DNA of 64,000 nucleotides from Omphiscola glabra (GCA_964017045.1 OZ024795.1:50826850-50890849); one strand, 5' to 3'. Shown: positions 24,624 through 34,930, counted from the stretch's first letter. The notes: generated by a model not told the origin, from the sequence alone. Numbers and translations are program-made.

Positions 24624-24910
24624 GGCAGACATCATGAAGTTTTAACAACATATCCACGACGCTAAGCGTGGCCAGGTCTTAGGGCTCTTGTTTTATAGTG
24701 TTTAAGTTTGTGTGTGAATTGTTCATGAGCTCACTTTTGAACCTAACAGGCATGTGGCTTTTAAGTTGTTAAAAATAAAAAAAAACAACTGGTGAATATC
24801 AAGAAAGGGATGAGAATGGGATCATCAGATGGGGTCGAAGGACTTGGTCATCTGGCTTTAGCCAAGGGATATAACTGTCGCATTACCAACTGCAAGAGTT
24901 GTGTCCTCTG
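24624..24910 (-). other. RET: RET 3' UTR
   Basis: Sequence between the stop codon and the first AATAAA. Near 24653-24671 it contains a small perfect stem (CCACG...CGTGG) around CGCTAAGCG that could fold as a hairpin in the mRNA. No binding protein or microRNA site is claimed. Confidence 0.55.
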
Positions 24911-25176
24911 CTAAACATAAGTTAGGTTTTCGTGGACTAGCAGACGGCCCGTTCGTTTGTGGCTATCTTTACAATGTTTATTTTTCAGGCTGTCCTCGGC
25001 GCCCAGCTCCGTTTCGGTTTCACTTTGGACCAGAAGTTTGGACATTTCCGGGCACTCCCCGTCACCGAGCTCTTCTCCAGGCCAGTGCGTGGTAACATAT
25101 GCATCCGGTGGGCACTGGTTCACACAGCAGACATTGCCATAGTGAGGCATGATGTCGCGACGTCTGTCATCGCTGT
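24911..25176 (-). CDS. RET: RET exon E14: C-terminal tail and stop
   Basis: The acceptor CTTTTCTCAG precedes 25176, and the reading frame (phase 1) runs to TAG at 24911-24913. The exon encodes the last 87 residues. They are acidic and cysteine-containing and align poorly with vertebrate tails, but they carry useful tyrosines. HYGNV is a pYxN motif of the kind bound by the GRB2 SH2 domain. The final residues HENLTYV contain NxxY (compare ENKLY around human Y1062, a PTB-protein docking site). The protein ends in TYV, which fits a class I PDZ ligand (S/T-x-hydrophobic). The motif functions are inferred from vertebrate RET and from motif rules. A plus-strand open frame over the same DNA is a shadow. 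Confidence 0.9.
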
Positions 25177-25412
25177 CTGAGAAAAGGATATAAAAAAAAA
25201 AAGTGACCTTTAGATGATTTTGATGACAAATTCGGTTCAAAGGTCAGCTCATACATTAACCTCAACATGTCTAAGTGGCACAGCCACGCATTAAAAGATA
25301 AAGTACATACTCATTTGATCAGGTTGTGTATTCTATAATAGAAATAGCCTCGTGACCCAAACGGTAATTATTTATGCAATTTCTTCAGTAATTACTGAAC
25401 TCTTTGACTTAC

Positions 25413-25464
25413 CACAAGCAGAATTCGAGGAAAAATAGTTGTCATTGGAGAGTTCCAGGTATTC
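25413..25464 (-). CDS. RET: RET exon E13: start of the C-terminal tail
   Basis: This 52-nt exon has clean borders (CTCCCCTCAG before it, G|GTAAGTC after it), entering in phase 0 and leaving in phase 1. It reads EYLELSNDNYFSSNSAC. EYLELS matches the RDYLDL segment just after the vertebrate kinase domain, whose tyrosine (human Y981) is a SRC-binding site. NDNY is a second NxxY. The rest diverges from vertebrates. Confidence 0.9.
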
Positions 25465-25969
25465 CTGAGGGGAGATAAATCACAACAAGAACAATAATTT
25501 GAATGTCAGTAGCCCAAGCCAGTAAAGAAGTAATATTTATAATTCTCTTCAGCTTTAGGCTTTGATAATAATTGCGATAATTGTTTTTCTTTGTGTCTTT
25601 TTCTGGGATTAGCACAAGCGGGGATAGTAACGGTTTGTACAAACAAATAAAAGAATACAGGGAAAAAGATTTGTCAATTAAAGTTTATTGCTGATTTAAA
25701 AAAACGAGGTTCATGTCCTGGAATATTTCCGGAACAAACCAGAAACTCAGATATAACTAATCTCTTAAGATGCATGGTAAAACCATTCATAGCCAAAACG
25801 TTCTCTTTTTGTTTCCCTGTCTTTGTATTTCAAGCTTCCACAAACACCTTGTTCCACTATTTCTCTAAAACTATTAAAGAAGTTTTCAAACAGCCGGCAA
25901 CGTGTGGGAGAAAAGGAAAAGGGGACAGGGTTGTTAATGTTGGTCAGAATAGAATTTTTTTTTGATTAC
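25465..25969 (-). other. RET intron E12-E13
   Basis: A 505-bp intron without tandem arrays or recognisable transposons, one of the few compact introns in this gene. Open frames in it match nothing. Confidence 0.7.
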
Positions 25970-26069
25970 TGTGTTCTGCTGCAGCAGGTGGTCCAGAATG
26001 TCTCTGAGCATCGAGAAGTGCGGCCTGTTCTCTGGTTCCGTCTTCCAACACTTCTGCATTAAGGCATAC
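25970..26069 (-). CDS. RET: RET exon E12: end of kinase C-lobe
   Basis: A 100-nt exon, the same length as vertebrate RET exon 18 as I recall it. The acceptor is TTTAAAAG and the donor ACA|GTAATC is weak but consistent in phase. It encodes YALMQKCWKTEPENRPHFSM followed by LRDILDHLLQQNT, with the CW and RPxF signatures of the last kinase helices. The human equivalent is YRLMLQCWKQEPDKRPVF. Confidence 0.93.
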
Positions 26070-27256
26070 CTTTTAAATCAAGCAAACACATAATTTAATT
26101 AGGTCATTTAAATAGGTCATTTAATTTGAATATCTATTTTGCCTTGTGAAACTTCATAAAAAATTTTTTTATTCCTGTCTCTGTCTGGAGCTAACAAAAA
26201 GAGGAATAACCTTTGAAACAGCTTGGTATTCTCAAACTATGCATTTGGGTTCACTGTAAAAAAAAAATCCACAAAAAAACTTATTTTTTTTTAGCACACT
26301 AACAAATAAAGTATTAGCATAAGAGAGAGAACCTTTGAAATACCACTGCAATTTCAGAATATACTCTGCCACCACTTTTAAAATTCTTTATTGATGAAGC
26401 TCTTTTACATGCGCAATTTTTTAACTTGTTAATGTTACATTCTTGTTATAAACTATAGCTTGATCATCAGTTCCATCTTCAGTTCTTGATTTTAAAATAC
26501 TTTTTGACTGCTTCGTCTACAGAGAGATCACATGTTGGATGACGTCTACAGAGAGATCACATGTTGGATGACGACAGACTTGATTCAGTGAATACAGAAT
26601 CCAACCATTAACATAAGCTATTGTAAGGCAAGCTGCTTAATCTCAAAAATTGAAATAAGTAAAACAAAGTATGGGGGGGGGGGGGGGGGGGGAGCCCTGA
26701 AAAAAAAGGACACAATAAAACTTCATTGTTAGTTTTTTGCACCCCCCCCCCCCAAAACCATGTTTTTTCCCAAATATTTTATTTCACTTATTTCCCTCTA
26801 CCCAACCTGATTGCAGTCTCTCCCCATAATGATCATTAATCTCAAAGATGGCAGAGCATACATTAAGCATATGACATTAATATCGATGATACTTCTCGGA
26901 CTTCACCTACCATTAATGGGGGTTAGTCCTTGGTTTGACCACCCCCACCCACCATTATAAATTATTTATCATTATTATTTTTTACATTTCCGTAACCTCA
27001 TAAAATATATTCATTTAAAATATATGTAGGGCCTATATAAAAATTATCTATATAATGTATATAAAATATATGTATATAAAAATATATATATATTTAAAAT
27101 ATATCTAAATAAATCTATTTATATAAAGTATATCTATATAAAGTATATCTATATTAAATATAAAATATACCTATATAAAGTACCGGTATATCTATATTAA
27201 GTATATCTCTATAATGTTCCAAAAGGAGAGATGACCTAGCACAGGGGGTCACTTAC
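26070..27256 (-). other. RET intron E11-E12
   Basis: About 1.2 kb. It contains a 26-bp direct duplication at about 26517-26571, a run of about 20 G at 26673-26692, a C run at about 26742 and AT-rich TATATAAA-type microsatellite at 27000-27200. No gene. Confidence 0.6.
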
Positions 27257-27353
27257 AACTCTTCCGGACAATCCTCAGGTCTGTCCATACGGTAGCCGGT
27301 ACTCAAGAGGGGAAACAATCTTTCTGGAGGGATTCCAGGATAGGGTGATGCCC
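27257..27353 (-). CDS. RET: RET exon E11: kinase C-lobe (second half of vertebrate exon 17)
   Basis: 97 nt, acceptor CCAAAAG, donor TT|GTAAGT. It encodes [20 protein letters not shown] followed by [11 protein letters not shown], matching human [20 protein letters not shown] almost residue for residue. It enters in phase 1 and leaves in phase 2. With E10 (41 nt) it sums to 138 nt, the length of the single vertebrate exon 17 as I recall it. Confidence 0.95.
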
Positions 27354-27949
27354 CTTTTGGTTAGAATATAAAAACACAAATAACCGTCTCTCTTTTCACA
27401 ATTCAATGGAACAAAATGTACAAACAGTTCCGTCTTAAAGACATGGGCACACTGAGCAGTTGCCCAGTGCCTCACACTTCTGGTTGCCCATATTGTTCAT
27501 GAATATTGAAAGATCTCCAGGTCTTAGGCAATTGCATTTGCTTTTAAAGTAAAGTGCGATGTTGCCAAGTTTCTGTTTTTTGATTTTCAATTAAATTAAT
27601 TTATTTTTTTAGTTTTATATAAGCTTTAGAAAAATTATTTAATTTAAATATTTAAAAGATTGTCCCTGTTTAAAAAAAAATCGTGTGTGTGTGTTTGGGA
27701 GTTGGGCGGTGTGTGTGTGTCAAATGTGTTAAAGGCACAAGTTTGATGAAAAGGTCGCTTATGACCGGCTTATGTTTGTTAATGAGTAATTTGTGTGAAG
27801 AAAGTTATAATTGTTGGAATGAAACAAAATACACTTCAATGCACAGAATTTTGGGGATATTTATACTACCCCCCCTCCCCCATCCGCACCTCCCAAGCTA
27901 AAAAGGATGTTAGTCATTAAAATGATGTTCCTTTAGTTTTTTGTATGTA
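27354..27949 (-). other. RET intron E10-E11, part with no array
   Basis: Noncoding, with a (GT)n-like stretch at about 27682-27720 and a C run at 27870. The rest of this intron is the 20-bp minisatellite to its right. Confidence 0.6.
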
Positions 27950-28495
27950 TAATTTGACGGTCCTGTGTACAATAAGTCGGCCTTGTGTACAATAAGACGG
28001 CCCTGTGTACAATAAGATGACCCTGTGTACAATAAGACGACCCTGTGTACAATAAGACGGTCCTGTGTACAATAAGACGGTCTTGTGTACAATAAGATGA
28101 CCCTGTGTACAATAAGATGACCCTGTGTACAATAAGATGACCCTGTGTACAATAAGACGACCCTGTGTACAAAAAGATGACCCTGTGTACAATAAGATGA
28201 CCCTGTGTACAATAAGACGACCCTGTGCACAATAAGACGGCCTTGTGTACAATAAGACGCCCTGTGTACAATAAGATGACCCTGTGTACAATAAGACGAC
28301 CCTGTGTACAAAAAGATGACCCTGTGTACAATAAGATGACCCTGTGTACAATAAGACGACCCTGTGCACAATAAGACGGCCTTGTGTACAATAAGACGCC
28401 CTGTGTACAATAAGATGACCCTGTGTACAATAAGACGACCCTGTGCACAATAAGACGGTCCTGTGTACAATAAGACAGTCCTGTGTACACAGTAA
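27950..28495. repeat. Minisatellite, 20-bp unit, about 27 copies, with a 139-bp higher-order unit
   Basis: The unit is ACAATAAGATGACCCTGTGT with GACGA/GACGG/GATGA variants. A rare AAAAAGATGA unit and the following series, including a 19-bp unit (GACGCCCTGT), occur at 28171 and again at 28310, 139 bp apart (seven units minus one base). It lies in the intron between E10 and E11. Confidence 0.95.
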
Positions 28496-28771
28496 GACCG
28501 AGTTTTCTTGCAAACTATCTATATGTTAGTAATGAAATAGATAGGATTTAGTAGTAGAAAATTATATATTTTGATCCATTTATTTTAAACGATTTCTGAG
28601 AACAGGTAAGTTGTAAATAACTAGGCAATCGTTAATCATACAATAGTTCTCTAGTTTATTTTGAGCTTTTCATATCAACAAATAAGTTGGAAAAAAAAAT
28701 CCCTTACCAACAAAAAAATTTAAAAAAATAATTTAAATACACAATTTGTGAGAAGTGACTCAAATTCTTAC

Positions 28772-28812
28772 CTAATGTGACAATTTCCCACAGTACGATT
28801 CCATACGACCAT
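28772..28812 (-). CDS. RET: RET exon E10: 41-nt micro-exon of the kinase C-lobe
   Basis: The acceptor GCTGCTAAG precedes A-TGG at 28812, and the donor TTAG|GTAAGAA follows 28772. It reads WSYGIVLWEIVTL, equal to the WSFGVLLWEIVTL helix of human RET. Phase 2 in and phase 1 out match the neighbours exactly. It is too short to show as an open reading frame and is recognised only by homology. The intron after it (E10-E11) splits what is one exon in vertebrates. Confidence 0.93.
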
Positions 28813-29621
28813 CTTAGCAGCATTAAAACACAACACAACACAAGTGAGATGAATGCAAGTGACAAGTATCGCCATAATTGTTATTCTTTTTAAACAAACC
28901 CTTGCAATATTTAGCGATCGTATCATTTGAACACAAAGTTAGTTTGCTACATACAGGCTGAAATTTTGTTTGCAAACTTCATTCCTAATTGAATAGGATA
29001 AGATTTGTTTCGTTTAATAATCTCGAAATCTGAGTAAAAGACGTTGGAGAGTTCTCGTTTATAAATTGTGCTCAAGTGCGCACGAGTGCTTGCTCGCGTT
29101 AACGTCTCAGGAGCAAATCTCATCCTGAGGCTTATGAATGAATGCAGGAAGCGTCAATCAGGTGCAGGTAGATAAATACTATTTTTTTAAACACCTCGAA
29201 TCCGTTGAAGTCCACTCCCCCCACATCTTTTTTCCCCCAGCACGTCAAGGTCCACCAGTGAATTCTTCAGAGCAAGCAAGTGATGGTATTAGATTGTGCT
29301 TGTACATCGCAAAACAAACATCTCATCACTACCCGTGACGCTATATTATTAATAGCGATAAGACCCCCCCCCCGCCAAAACAACAACAACAAAACAACAA
29401 ACAACCCCTCATTTATTGGGCTCCCTTTAATGTTCAGGAATTCTTATGGGTTTCATCTGTTGACGAGAGACATCGATCACGTGCTAGAGTTGGCCAAAGA
29501 GACCTGAGTTGTTTGTACAAACTGCCGCGTTCAACACCTGGCCACTACTCAATAAAACATGCATTTCATCTCAGAGGTGGGCACCCCTCTATGACACGAA
29601 GCAAGTCTGCGTGAAGCACGC
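28813..29621 (-). other. RET intron E9-E10, 3' part without arrays
   Basis: Noncoding. No exon is missing here, since E9 and E10 join in phase. Several CpG-containing words occur near 29080-29110. Nothing recognised. Confidence 0.5.
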
Positions 29622-29833
29622 GAGTCGTGTCTCGCCCGGTACAAACACGATGATGTAAGTCGTGTCTCGCCCGGTACAAACACGATGATGTAAGTCGTGT
29701 CTCGCCCGGTACAAACACGATGATGTAAGTCGTGTCTCGCCCGGTACAAACACGATGATGTAAGTCGTGTCTCGCCCGGTACAAACACGATGATGTAAGT
29801 CGTATCTCGCCCGGTACAAACACGATGGTGTAA
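29622..29833. repeat. CpG-rich minisatellite, 35-bp unit, 6 copies
   Basis: GTCGTGTCTCGCCCGGTACA plus AACACGATGATGTAA repeats every 35 bp with hardly any change. Each unit has four CpGs, unusual in this AT-rich window, which could make it a methylation-sensitive patch in the intron. Confidence 0.93.
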
Positions 29834-30159
29834 CGGGCAAATCAAGGGGAGGTTATTGAGATCTCCAGGAGAAAATATTTTTTTTAATGAGTTGTCTTAT
29901 CCTTCAACCTCAAAATGCGTATTGAATTATAGTCCGGCAGACACAAGTGGTGATGTGGATGGATGAACATGAAAGGAAGCAGCCATAACTCTAACACAGA
30001 TCGTTGCCATATAAACATATTTACATTTGTATGGCCACAGATAACATCCATCAAACTGAGTCGCATATGGAAGAGTTAACATTACTTTCAGCATCGTTTT
30101 GATCATAAATGTTTATAAAATGGGGTTTAAATAAAATATCGCAGTCGTGAAATTGTACG
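29834..30159 (-). other. RET intron E9-E10, spacer between arrays
   Basis: AT-rich, nothing recognised. Confidence 0.4.
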
Positions 30160-31199
30160 ACCAACATATTGGACTAAGGTCTTATTTTATTTACATTTTG
30201 GCGTAAAAGTCTTAAATTATTTACATATTATTATTGGACAAAAAGTTTTAAATCATTTACATATTGGGCTAAAAGTCTAAATATGAAATTAAAAGTCTTA
30301 ATCTATTTACATATGAAACTAAAAGTCTTAAGCTATTTACATATGACATTAAAAGTCTTAATCTATTTACATATGAAATTAAAAGTCTTAATCTATTTAC
30401 ATATGAAATTAAAAGTCTTAATCTATTTACATATGACATTAAAAGTCTTAATCTATTTACAATGAAATTAAAAGTCTTAATCTATTTACATATGAAATTA
30501 AAAGTCTTAATCTATTTACATATGAAATTAAAAGTCTTAATCTATTTACATATGACATTAAAAGTCTTAATCTATTTACATATGACATTAAAAGTCTTAA
30601 TCTATTTACATATGAAACTAAAAGTCTTAATCTATTTACATATGAAACTAAAAGTCTTAAGTTATTTACATATGACATTAAAAGTCTTAATTTATGGTCA
30701 CTTTGTACTTAAAGTCTTTATTTACACATTAAACTAAAAGTATTATTTTATTTCCACTTTAGACTAAAGGTCTTAAATAATTTACATATTAAACTAAAAG
30801 TCATAAGTTAATGACATATTGGACCAAAAGTCTTAATTTACCAATAAATTGGACCAAAAGTCTTAAGTTACCAACAAATAGGACCAAAAGTCTTAAGTTA
30901 CCAATTAATTAGACTAAAAGTCTTAATTTACCAACAAATTGGACCAAAAGTCTTAAGTTACCAACAAATTGGACCAAAAGTCTTAAGTTACCAATTAATT
31001 AGACTAAAAGTCTTAAGTTACCAACAAATTGGACCAAAAGTCTTAAGTTACCAACAAATTGGACCAAAAGTCTTAAGTTACCAACAAATTGGACCAAAAG
31101 TCTTAAGTTACCAAAAATTGGATCAAAAGTCTTAAGTTACCAACAAATTGGACCAAAAGTCTTAAGTTACCAACAGATTGGACCAAAAGTCTTAGGTTA
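30160..31199. repeat. Two-part minisatellite, 30-bp unit, about 34 copies, abutting the E9 donor
   Basis: The left part has units CATATGAAATTAAAAGTCTT plus AATCTATTTA; the right part has TTACCAACAAATTGGACCAA plus AAGTCTTAAG. Both have the same period and share the AAAGTCTTAA core, so they look like diverged halves of one array, joined by transitional units at about 30700-30850. The right edge reaches 31199, only five bases from the E9 exon end. Confidence 0.93.
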
Positions 31200-31204
31200 C
31201 TTAC

Positions 31205-31275
31205 ATGTCACTTTTCATCGTGTAGATTTGAGCATACAGAGACTCAGGGGCCATCCATTTGACAGGCATGCGTCC
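31205..31275 (-). CDS. RET: RET exon E9: kinase activation segment end / P+1 loop
   Basis: 71 nt, as in vertebrate RET exon 16. The acceptor is GATCTACAAG and the donor AT|GTAAGTAA. It reads GRMPVKWMAPESLYAQIYTM followed by KSD and part of an isoleucine codon. The methionine of KWMA is the residue equivalent to human M918. Human RET has WMAIESL here, while this protein has WMAPESL, the form common in other receptor tyrosine kinases. Phase 0 in, phase 2 out. Confidence 0.95.
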
Positions 31276-31439
31276 CTTGTAGATCAAACATGTGGGTTAA
31301 CTTATCATAGATACTTATCGAAATAGCAACAGCACCAATCAACGAACCACCACGATTACCAGCTCCTCTCCAATCCACAACCCTGTCACCCAACCTCCAC
31401 ATCTAACGTTCTTCACCGTCTATACTAACAATCCCCAAA
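31276..31439 (-). other. RET intron E8-E9, 3' end
   Basis: Spacer between E9 and the 39-bp array. Nothing recognised. Confidence 0.5.
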
Positions 31440-31995
31440 ATGCATTCTCTAATCTCTTATCTACTAACAATTCATTAAACATAATCTCTAATCACTTATC
31501 TACTAACAATTCATTAAACATAATCTCTAATCTCTTATCTACTAACAATTCATTAAACATAATCTCTAATATCTTATCTACTAACTATTCATTAAACATA
31601 ATCTCTAATATCTTATCTACTAACAATTCATTAAACATAATCTCTAATATCTTATCTACTAACAATTCATTAAACATAATCTCTTATCTCATTTCTACTA
31701 ACAATTCATGAAACTTAATCTCATATCACTTATCTACTAACATTTCATTAAACATAATCTCTAATCTCATTTCTACTAACAATTCATGAAACGTAATCTC
31801 TAATCTCTTATCTACTAACAATTCATGAAACTTAATCTCATACCTCTTATCTACTAACAATTCATTAAACATAATCTCTAATCTCTTATCTACTAACATT
31901 TCATTAAACATAATCTCTAATCTCTTATCTACTAACATTTCATTAAACATAATCTCTAATCTACTAACAATTCATTAAACATAATCTCTAATCTA
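31440..31995. repeat. Minisatellite, 39-bp unit, about 14 copies
   Basis: AATCTCTAATCTCTTATCTA plus CTAACAATTCATTAAACAT repeats every 39 bp with many point variants. It fills most of the short intron between E8 and E9. Confidence 0.93.
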
Positions 31996-32099
31996 AACAT
32001 GCCGGTTTGTAGTTCTTTAGATTCCTGATTAATTTTACAACTGCACCCACTCCCCCCCCCCCCCCCAAACCCCCTGCCCTTGTAATAATTTTGACTCAC

Positions 32100-32222
32100 T
32101 TTGCTCATTTTTAAGTATGTGTCTGCTTCATACACATCCCGACTGAGGCCAAAGTCTGAGATCTTCATCTTGAAGCCTTCGGTCACCAGGACGTTCCTTG
32201 CGGCCAAGTCTCGGTGGACAAT
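32100..32222 (-). CDS. RET: RET exon E8: catalytic and activation loops
   Basis: 123 nt, as in vertebrate RET exon 15. The acceptor is CCTAACGTCAG and the donor AAA|GTGAGT, with phase 0 at both ends. It encodes [20 protein letters not shown] and then [19 protein letters not shown]. The catalytic aspartate (HRD), the metal-binding DFG and the two activation-loop tyrosines (human Y900 and Y905) are present, so an active kinase is expected. A C run of about 15 lies just downstream in the intron (32052-32066 on the plus strand). Confidence 0.97.
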
Positions 32223-32461
32223 CTGACGTTAGGAAAAAAAATATATAAAAAAGTGATATTTTTTTAACGATGTTAAGCCATAACCGGATTTCCAGTTACT
32301 AGTTTTAAACCAATATCCGGTCTTTGTTTTAACAAAAAAAAATGGTAACATATAATTTTTTTTTTCGATTATTTTTTAAATTTATTTTTAATTTTATAAA
32401 TGCAGACTTTCTAAAATCAATATTATGTAAATAAAAGACTTTAAAACTAGTAAAAGTACAG
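32223..32461 (-). other. RET intron E7-E8, 3' end
   Basis: Pyrimidine- and AT-rich approach to the E8 acceptor, no repeats. Confidence 0.5.
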
Positions 32462-32640
32462 CCTGATTCTTCTCCACAGACAAGTCCCCACAGCACACTT
32501 GGATTCTTCTCAACAGACAAGTCCCCACAGCACACTTGGATTCTTCTCAACAGACAAGTCCCCACAGCACACTTGGATTCTTCTCAACAGACAAGTCCCC
32601 ACAGCACACTTGGATTCATCTCAACAGACAACTCCCCAAC
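32462..32640. repeat. Minisatellite, 37-bp unit, about 5 copies
   Basis: CTTGGATTCTTCTCAACAGA plus CAAGTCCCCACAGCACA repeats every 37 bp. Confidence 0.92.
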
Positions 32641-32704
32641 CTCTTACGACCGGGCGCGATTAAAAAACAAAACAAATTATTGAGCAATAACTTCAGAAGA
32701 ATAA

Positions 32705-33875
32705 AAACAGGAATGTTTGTTAGTAAATGTACACAGACATATTTGCTAGTATATGAAGCCAGGAATGTTTGTTAGTAAATGTACACAGACATATTTGCTA
32801 GTATATGAAGCCAGGAATGTTTGTTAGTAAATGTACACAGACATATTTGCTAGTATATAAAGCGAGCAATGTTTGTTAGTAAATGTACACAGACATATTT
32901 ACTAGTATATGAAGCCAGGAATGTTTGTTAGTAAATGTAAACAGACATATTTGCTAGTATATGAAGCCAGGAATGTTTGTTAGGAAATGTGTATATACAT
33001 ATTTGCTAGTATATGAAGCCAGGAATGTTTGTTAGTAAATGTACACAGACATATTTACTAGTATATGAAGCCAGGAATGTTTGTTAGTAAATGTACACAG
33101 ACATATTTGCTAGTATATGAAGCCAGGAATGTTTGTTAGTAAATGTACACAGACATATTTGCTAGTATATGAAGCCAGGAATGTTTGTAAGTAAATGTAC
33201 ACAGACATATTTGCTAGTATATGAAGCCAGGAATGTTTGTTAGGAAATGTGTATATAGATATTTGCTAGTATATGAAGCCAGGAATGTTTGTTAGTAAAT
33301 GTGTATAAAGATATTTGCTAGTATATGAAGCCAGGAATGTTTGTAAGTAAATGTACACAGACATATTTGCTAGTATATGAAGCCAGGAATGTTTGTTAGG
33401 AAATGTGTATATAGATATTTGCTAGTATATGAAGCCAGGAATGTTTGTAAGTAAATGTACACAGACATATTTGCTAGTATATGAAGCCAGGAATGTTTGT
33501 AAGTAAATGTACACAGACATATTTGCTAGTATATGAAGCCAGGAATGTTTGTTAGGAAATGTGTATATAGATATTTGCTAGTATATGAAGCCAGGAATGT
33601 TTGTTAGGAAATGTGTATATAGATATTTGCTAGTATATGAAGCCAGGAATGTTTGTTAGTAAATGTGTATATAGATATTTGCTAGTATATGAAGCCAGGA
33701 ATGTTTGTAAGTAAATGTACACAGACATATTTGCTAGTATATGAAGCCAGGAATGTTTGTTAGGAAATGTGTATATAGATATTTGCTAGTATATGAAGCC
33801 AGGAATGTTTGTTAGGAAATGTGTATATAGATATTTGCCAGTATATGAAGCCAGGAATGTTTGTTAGGAAATGTA
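32705..33875. repeat. Minisatellite, 52-bp unit, about 22 copies
   Basis: The unit ATATTTGCTAGTATATGAAG continues CCAGGAATGTTTGTTAGTAA and ATGTACACAGAC. A second subtype has GGAAATGTGTATATAG in place of GTAAATGTACACAGAC, and the two types are interspersed. Confidence 0.95.
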
Positions 33876-33889
33876 CGCGACAATGACAC

Positions 33890-34320
33890 TCGCCTATTTT
33901 GCTAGTGAATGTACACAAGACTATTTTGCTAATGTATGTACACAAGCCAGCTGTGCTAGTGAATGTACACAAGCCTATTTAGCTAATGTATGTACACAAG
34001 CCAGCTGTGCTAGGGAATGTACACAAGCCTATTTTGCTATTGTATGTACACAAGCCAGCTGTGCTAGGGAATGTGCACAAGCCTATTTTGCTATTGTATG
34101 TACACAAGCCAGCTGTGCTAGGGGATGTGCACAAGCCTATTTTGCTATTGTATGTACACAAGCCAGCTGTGCTAGGGAATGTGCACAAGCCTATTTTGCT
34201 ATTGTATGTACACAAGCCAGCTGTGCTAGGGAATGTGCACAAGCCTATTTTACTATTGTATGTACACAAGCCAGCTGTGCTAGGGAATGTGCACAAGCCT
34301 ATTTTGCTATTGTATGTATA
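33890..34320. repeat. Minisatellite, 54-bp unit made of two related halves, about 8 copies
   Basis: ATTTTGCTATTGTATGTACA, CAAGCCAGCTGTGCTAGGGA and ATGTGCACAAGCCT repeat every 54 bp. The words TTTGCTAGT and AATGTACACA are shared with the adjoining 52-bp array, so this array probably arose from its edge. Divisibility by three leaves both strands open without making it coding. Confidence 0.93.
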
Positions 34321-34747
34321 CACATTTGTTTTCTTTTGTTGCAGGTTCCTGCCCACGAAAACATTTGTTTTATCCTTGTATAGCAATTTCAATGTCTGGC
34401 TCCAATACAGGCGTGATCATGGAAAAAGAAATTCATGGTTACTCAGATTAATCTATACAAGAACAACTTAAAAAAAAACAAAAACAAAAAACTAAAAAAA
34501 GAACAAACAAACCCCCCCCCCCACCCAAAAAAAAAAAACAGACAAAAAACACAACAAAAAAGCAACCAAAAAACATACAACATAAAAAGAATACATATTA
34601 GACATTTTTGGGGTAATGTTGAAGCTTCCCCTCAGTATTATATATCTTTATACGTACATACGTAATATATATATATATATATATATAGGAGTTGCATGTG
34701 AGGAAAACTATTTTAGGCTAAAACTGGAGACATTTTTCAAGAACTAG
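34321..34747 (-). other. RET intron E7-E8, A-rich spacer
   Basis: Contains a long A/C-rich segment (34468-34590) and a (TA)n microsatellite at about 34663-34686. No gene. Confidence 0.5.
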
Positions 34748-34930
34748 GATGAGAAAGGTGGTAAACATGTATTCTTGAATGAGAAAGGTGGTAAACATGT
34801 ATTCTTGAATGAGAAAGGTGGTAAACATGTATTCTTGAATGAGAAAGGTGGTAAACATGTATTCTTGAATGAGAAAGGTGGTAAACATGTATTCTTGAAT
34901 GAGAAAGGTGGTAAACATGTATTCTTGAAG
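34748..34930. repeat. Minisatellite, 30-bp unit, 6 copies
   Basis: GATGAGAAAGGTGGTAAACA-type unit (later copies start AATGAG) plus TGTATTCTTG. Copies are nearly identical. Confidence 0.93.

Noticed and set aside
24901..25240. Plus-strand frames over 24901-25180
   Set aside because: Antisense shadows of RET exon E14; the minus strand has acceptor, frame and stop consistent with E13.
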